Assembly (NCBI GenBank): GCA_963920705.1 | Contig: OY987227.1 | Span: 9,217,602 to 9,281,601, forward strand | Direction: 5' to 3' | DNA: 64,000 nt | DNA from: Odiellus spinosus | Lineage: Eukaryota > Arthropoda > Arachnida > Opiliones > Phalangiidae | In this document: positions 62,268 to 64,000 of the stretch, piece by piece | How the letters are laid out: every line of letters starts with the position of its first letter | Position numbering within the stretch: the stretch's first letter is position 1 | Notes under the pieces: model-generated | Database searches by the model: none | What the model was told of the DNA's origin: nothing | The model's input: only the letters and a program-made list of their open reading frames with translations | Position numbers and translations under genes: made by a program

Positions 62268-62651
62268 ATGGCCAACAGAAAGCCGGAGTCGCCTTCTTCG
62301 CCGCGGTGGTGGAACGACGGAACGAATAAATCGTATTACAAACTATCGAAAATCGAAGCCGTTATTCGTTCGGTCAGGGGGTCGAAAATTATGGAGGAAA
62401 ACAGTCGCGAGTCTCGACTCTCCGTGGCGACGGCTGCTGGGGCGATCGCCCCGTCGGACACCGATGGGAATCGTTTAAATCACGTGACAGCGTCATCGAC
62501 TACCAATTCCACTTCCGGCGATAGTAGTCACCTTTTGAGCGTTGACGTTGTTCAACCCGGTATTCGACGAAGCGCAAGCGAAAGCGTGCTCAGAAAACGT
62601 AGTTTAACCTTAGCTTTGCCCTTTGGCTATTCTCCCGTTTCTCAACTAAAG
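62268..62651 (+). CDS. MAST kinase alternative first coding exon
   Basis: 128 codons from the first ATG (62268; G at -3 and +4) after an in-frame TGA at 62196. A second in-frame ATG at 62391 has A at -3 and G at +4 and could start an 87-codon version (MEENSRESRLSVATAAG). The product is Ser/Thr-rich and ends GIRRSASESVLRKRSLTLAL then PFGYSPVSQLK. The donor is AAG before GTGAGT at 62652, in phase 0, the same phase as exon 3. Either exon can therefore join KELSISRRG. Human MAST3 has the same design, a short unique N-terminus directly before KELSLPRRG (known family information). IRRSAS and RKRSLTL are basophilic phosphosite-like motifs. I saw no 3' splice site upstream, which supports a first exon. 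Coding status likely; use inferred. Confidence 0.75.
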
Positions 62652-62826
62652 GTGAGTACGTTTTCTCCAATTTGTTATCAATACGCGAAGTTTTAGTCGC
62701 AAACTTTGTACAATTAAATAATGATTTTAATACGGAACTTGTAAAACATTCGATCAGTATTTTACGTTCGAGGTTTTTTGAAAAATTTTATAGGACTAAT
62801 TTGGTTTTTTGTTTCGTTTTTTTCAG

Positions 62827-62855
62827 AAAGAACTAAGCATATCAAGAAGGGGAAG
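62827..62855 (+). CDS. MAST kinase 29-nt microexon (KELSISRRG)
   Basis: Acceptor TTTTTTTCAG, donor AAG before GTGAGA. It enters in phase 0 and encodes KELSISRRG plus two bases (AG). KELSLPRRG is an invariant word in MAST2, MAST3 and MAST4 directly after the SAPSLTA block or after MAST3's own first exon. The RRGR context is a basophilic site. This exon is the meeting point of the two inferred 5' routes (32368-32447 and 62268-62651). Confidence 0.93.
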
Positions 62856-63019
62856 GTGAGAAATACATCCCTTGTTTAAATTGTGTTTTTTAAAATGGGG
62901 ATTTTTTGGTCATTTTGAAAGTTGTTGTTTATTTACAATGAGACTCTGTAGAAGTGTAATATTGCTCAAGGAGAAGTCTTAACTCTTTATAAGAACGATT
63001 CCCCCCAAAAACAGCCTGT

Positions 63020-63200
63020 CATATCCTTTAAAGTCCTTAACTGCTCTAGAATCTGCTCCTTGAAAATTATCTTTGGTTAGTTTAGGCACACGGACTAGCT
63101 TAGCTTTGACAGTAAAATTTGTTAACGCCAACGTAGACTTCTAAGTAAGAAAATAAGGCAACTTTAAAGGGGCTCTAAAAATCGCGGATGGTCCATTTAA
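63020..63200 (+). repeat. Repeat J
   Basis: Collinear but diverged match to 10905-11050: AACTGCTCT, GAAAATTATCTT, GGCAACTTT and GCGGATGGTCC occur in the same order. Non-coding and of unknown origin. Confidence 0.5.
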
Positions 63201-63493
63201 AGGAGTCCTACATTAACTTTTAAGGGATGAGGCCTAGTCAGTAGTTACCTGCCTTGTAATTTGACTTCGAATGCTGTTGATGGTATGAAATAGGTCCAGC
63301 CCCTACATAAGAAAATTAAGACCCCTTTAATGTGTCTAAATACATGTATTCTGTAAAAATATTCTACTACTGTAGTGTTCCCTTTGAAGCTATACTTTTT
63401 AAAATGGAGAGTTTCTTAATAGGAATGATTTATAGATAGTTTAAGAATTCGGAGAACTCGTAAATGTACAGTCATGTGAAAAGATTTGTTCTA

Positions 63494-63666
63494 TTAAAGG
63501 GATACAGAACTATAATTAAAGTTATTTTTGAAATGTATTTTAAACGGATTTAGGCTTAGCTAGTCCAGTTCCAAATTTTGGTAATTACTGCGAAGCCTTT
63601 GGCGTATTTTAATGAAGTTTTTACGCAAATCGATTGAAAATAACTGGGTTAAGTGTATCCCTTTAA
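63494..63666. mobile_element. Small palindromic MITE
   Basis: The ends TTAAAGGGATACA and TGTATCCCTTTAA are perfect inverted repeats, 173 bp overall. The interior includes GGCTTAGCTAGTCC. The end word resembles the TTAAAGGGAGAATG ends of families A and B. Confidence 0.75.
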
Positions 63667-63786
63667 ATATCAAACTTCGCCCGAGAGAGAAGCTACGCAA
63701 TTATATAATTAAGTGTATAATCTAAATTATAGTCGATGCTCCGCTCGTAAAAGTTTAATTTGCAACACATCGCCCACTCATCCTAG

Positions 63787-63809
63787 ATGTCATTCGCCAA
63801 TATCCCAAG
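63787..63809 (+). CDS. MAST kinase 23-nt microexon (RCHSPISQ)
   Basis: Acceptor CACTCATCCTAG ending 63786, donor AAG before GTAAAT at 63810. With the AG left over from the previous exon it reads R-C-H-S-P-I-S-Q, and its last G completes GGT with the next exon, giving [20 protein letters not shown]. Vertebrate MASTs have RPHSPL shortly before SPLDSPRN, so the content fits as well as the frame. Without this exon the join 62855-63886 would read AGG TAG and stop. It was found by frame logic rather than by an open frame, and it is too short for ordinary gene finders. Confidence 0.9.
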
Positions 63810-63885
63810 GTAAATAGGAAACGTAACCGTAACCAGGATATACTTCTGTAACATACCCTATCTCTTGCTAACTCTGGTTTGACAG
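63810..63885 (+). other. Intron 5 (76 bp)
   Basis: GTAAAT donor and TTTGACAG acceptor; pyrimidine-rich before the acceptor. Short compared with the neighbouring introns. Confidence 0.88.
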
Positions 63886-64000
63886 GTAGTCCCCTTGACA
63901 GTCCTCGCAACATGTCACCCAGTCAACATTTTGCTTTCGTAGCTTCGGGAATCAAAAGAGGGGATGGTAGAAGGTGGTCCGTCGCTTCTCTACCTTCTTC
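63886..64000 (+). CDS. MAST kinase coding exon 6, partial (cut by window end)
   Basis: Reads G then [38 protein letters not shown], and runs off the window in phase. [11 protein letters not shown] and DGRRWSLASLPSSGYGTN are signature blocks of all MAST kinases, shortly before or at the start of the MAST pre-kinase domain (DUF1908). The kinase catalytic domain and PDZ domain lie further downstream, outside the window. MASTs are AGC-type Ser/Thr kinases that act at microtubules and membranes and bind PTEN-type partners through PDZ (family knowledge). The RRWSVAS serine is a conserved basophilic site. Identification is secure; orthology to a particular vertebrate MAST is not implied, since invertebrates usually have one gene. 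Confidence 0.96.

Larger units (their letters stand above)
32448..62826 (+). other. Intron 3 (~30.4 kb)
   Basis: GTAAGT donor at 32448 and TTTTTTCAG acceptor at 62826. It contains the alternative first exon (62268-62651), two CpG-rich blocks, a transposon and many arrays listed separately. Stretches in which I see no gene: 33270-33960, 35170-36390, 37260-42250 (small duplicated words only, e.g. CATCTTGTAGAGG at 40200 and 40460), 44000-46040, 48180-48950, 49370-50990, 53100-55840, 56400-57940 and 58830-60900. Weak relatives of the CAGGGAA family occur at 35430-35680, 39040-39150, 58728-58840 and 61640-61915. Confidence 0.8.
62856..63786 (+). other. Intron 4 (931 bp)
   Basis: GTGAGA donor, CATCCTAG acceptor. 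It contains a repeat shared with 10905-11050 (63020-63200) and a TTAAAGGGATACA palindrome (63494-63666). No SNRKSL-type exon, as in vertebrate MASTs, was found here. Confidence 0.85.

Overview
This is eukaryotic, AT-rich, repeat-laden genomic DNA that is almost entirely non-coding. It contains no prokaryotic gene layout. The one gene I can support is the 5' part of a MAST (microtubule-associated serine/threonine) kinase gene on the + strand. Six coding segments were found by eye. They are joined by GT-AG introns and their phases fit exactly: 9568-9813, 30774-31221, 32368-32447, 62827-62855, 63787-63809 and 63886-64000 (cut by the window edge). A seventh segment, 62268-62651, looks like an alternative first coding exon, driven by an internal promoter, that splices to the same 29-nt exon. 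The window covers only the N-terminal regulatory part; the kinase and PDZ domains must lie beyond position 64000.

Layout. 1-9.1 kb is upstream flank made of foldback/MITE-like elements, a 752-bp-period duplication and unassigned AT-rich DNA. 9.1-9.8 kb holds a probable 5' UTR and coding exon 1. 9.8-30.8 kb is intron 1, rich in palindromic elements and minisatellites. 30.8-32.4 kb holds exon 2 (two poly-His runs and a short poly-Gln), intron 2 and exon 3. 32.4-62.8 kb is a 30-kb intron 3 with more minisatellites, two CpG-rich promoter-like blocks, a CTCF-like motif pair and a 1.46-kb transposon made of two head-to-head transposase 3' halves. 62.2-64 kb holds the alternative first exon, two microexons and the first conserved MAST block.

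The host cannot be named from sequence alone. Long introns, many MITEs, standard splice sites and a Tc1/mariner-type transposase with the WIGRGGPVAWPPRSPDLTP signature suggest an invertebrate animal with a fairly large genome. That signature is common in arthropod elements, so an arthropod is possible but unproven.

The observations most worth following are: the MAST 5' architecture, in which two consecutive microexons (29 and 23 nt) give an immediate TAG if either one is skipped; the internal first exon; the histidine-rich N-terminus; and the near-perfect 620-bp inverted repeat inside a transcribed intron. I saw no convincing previously undescribed multi-gene system.
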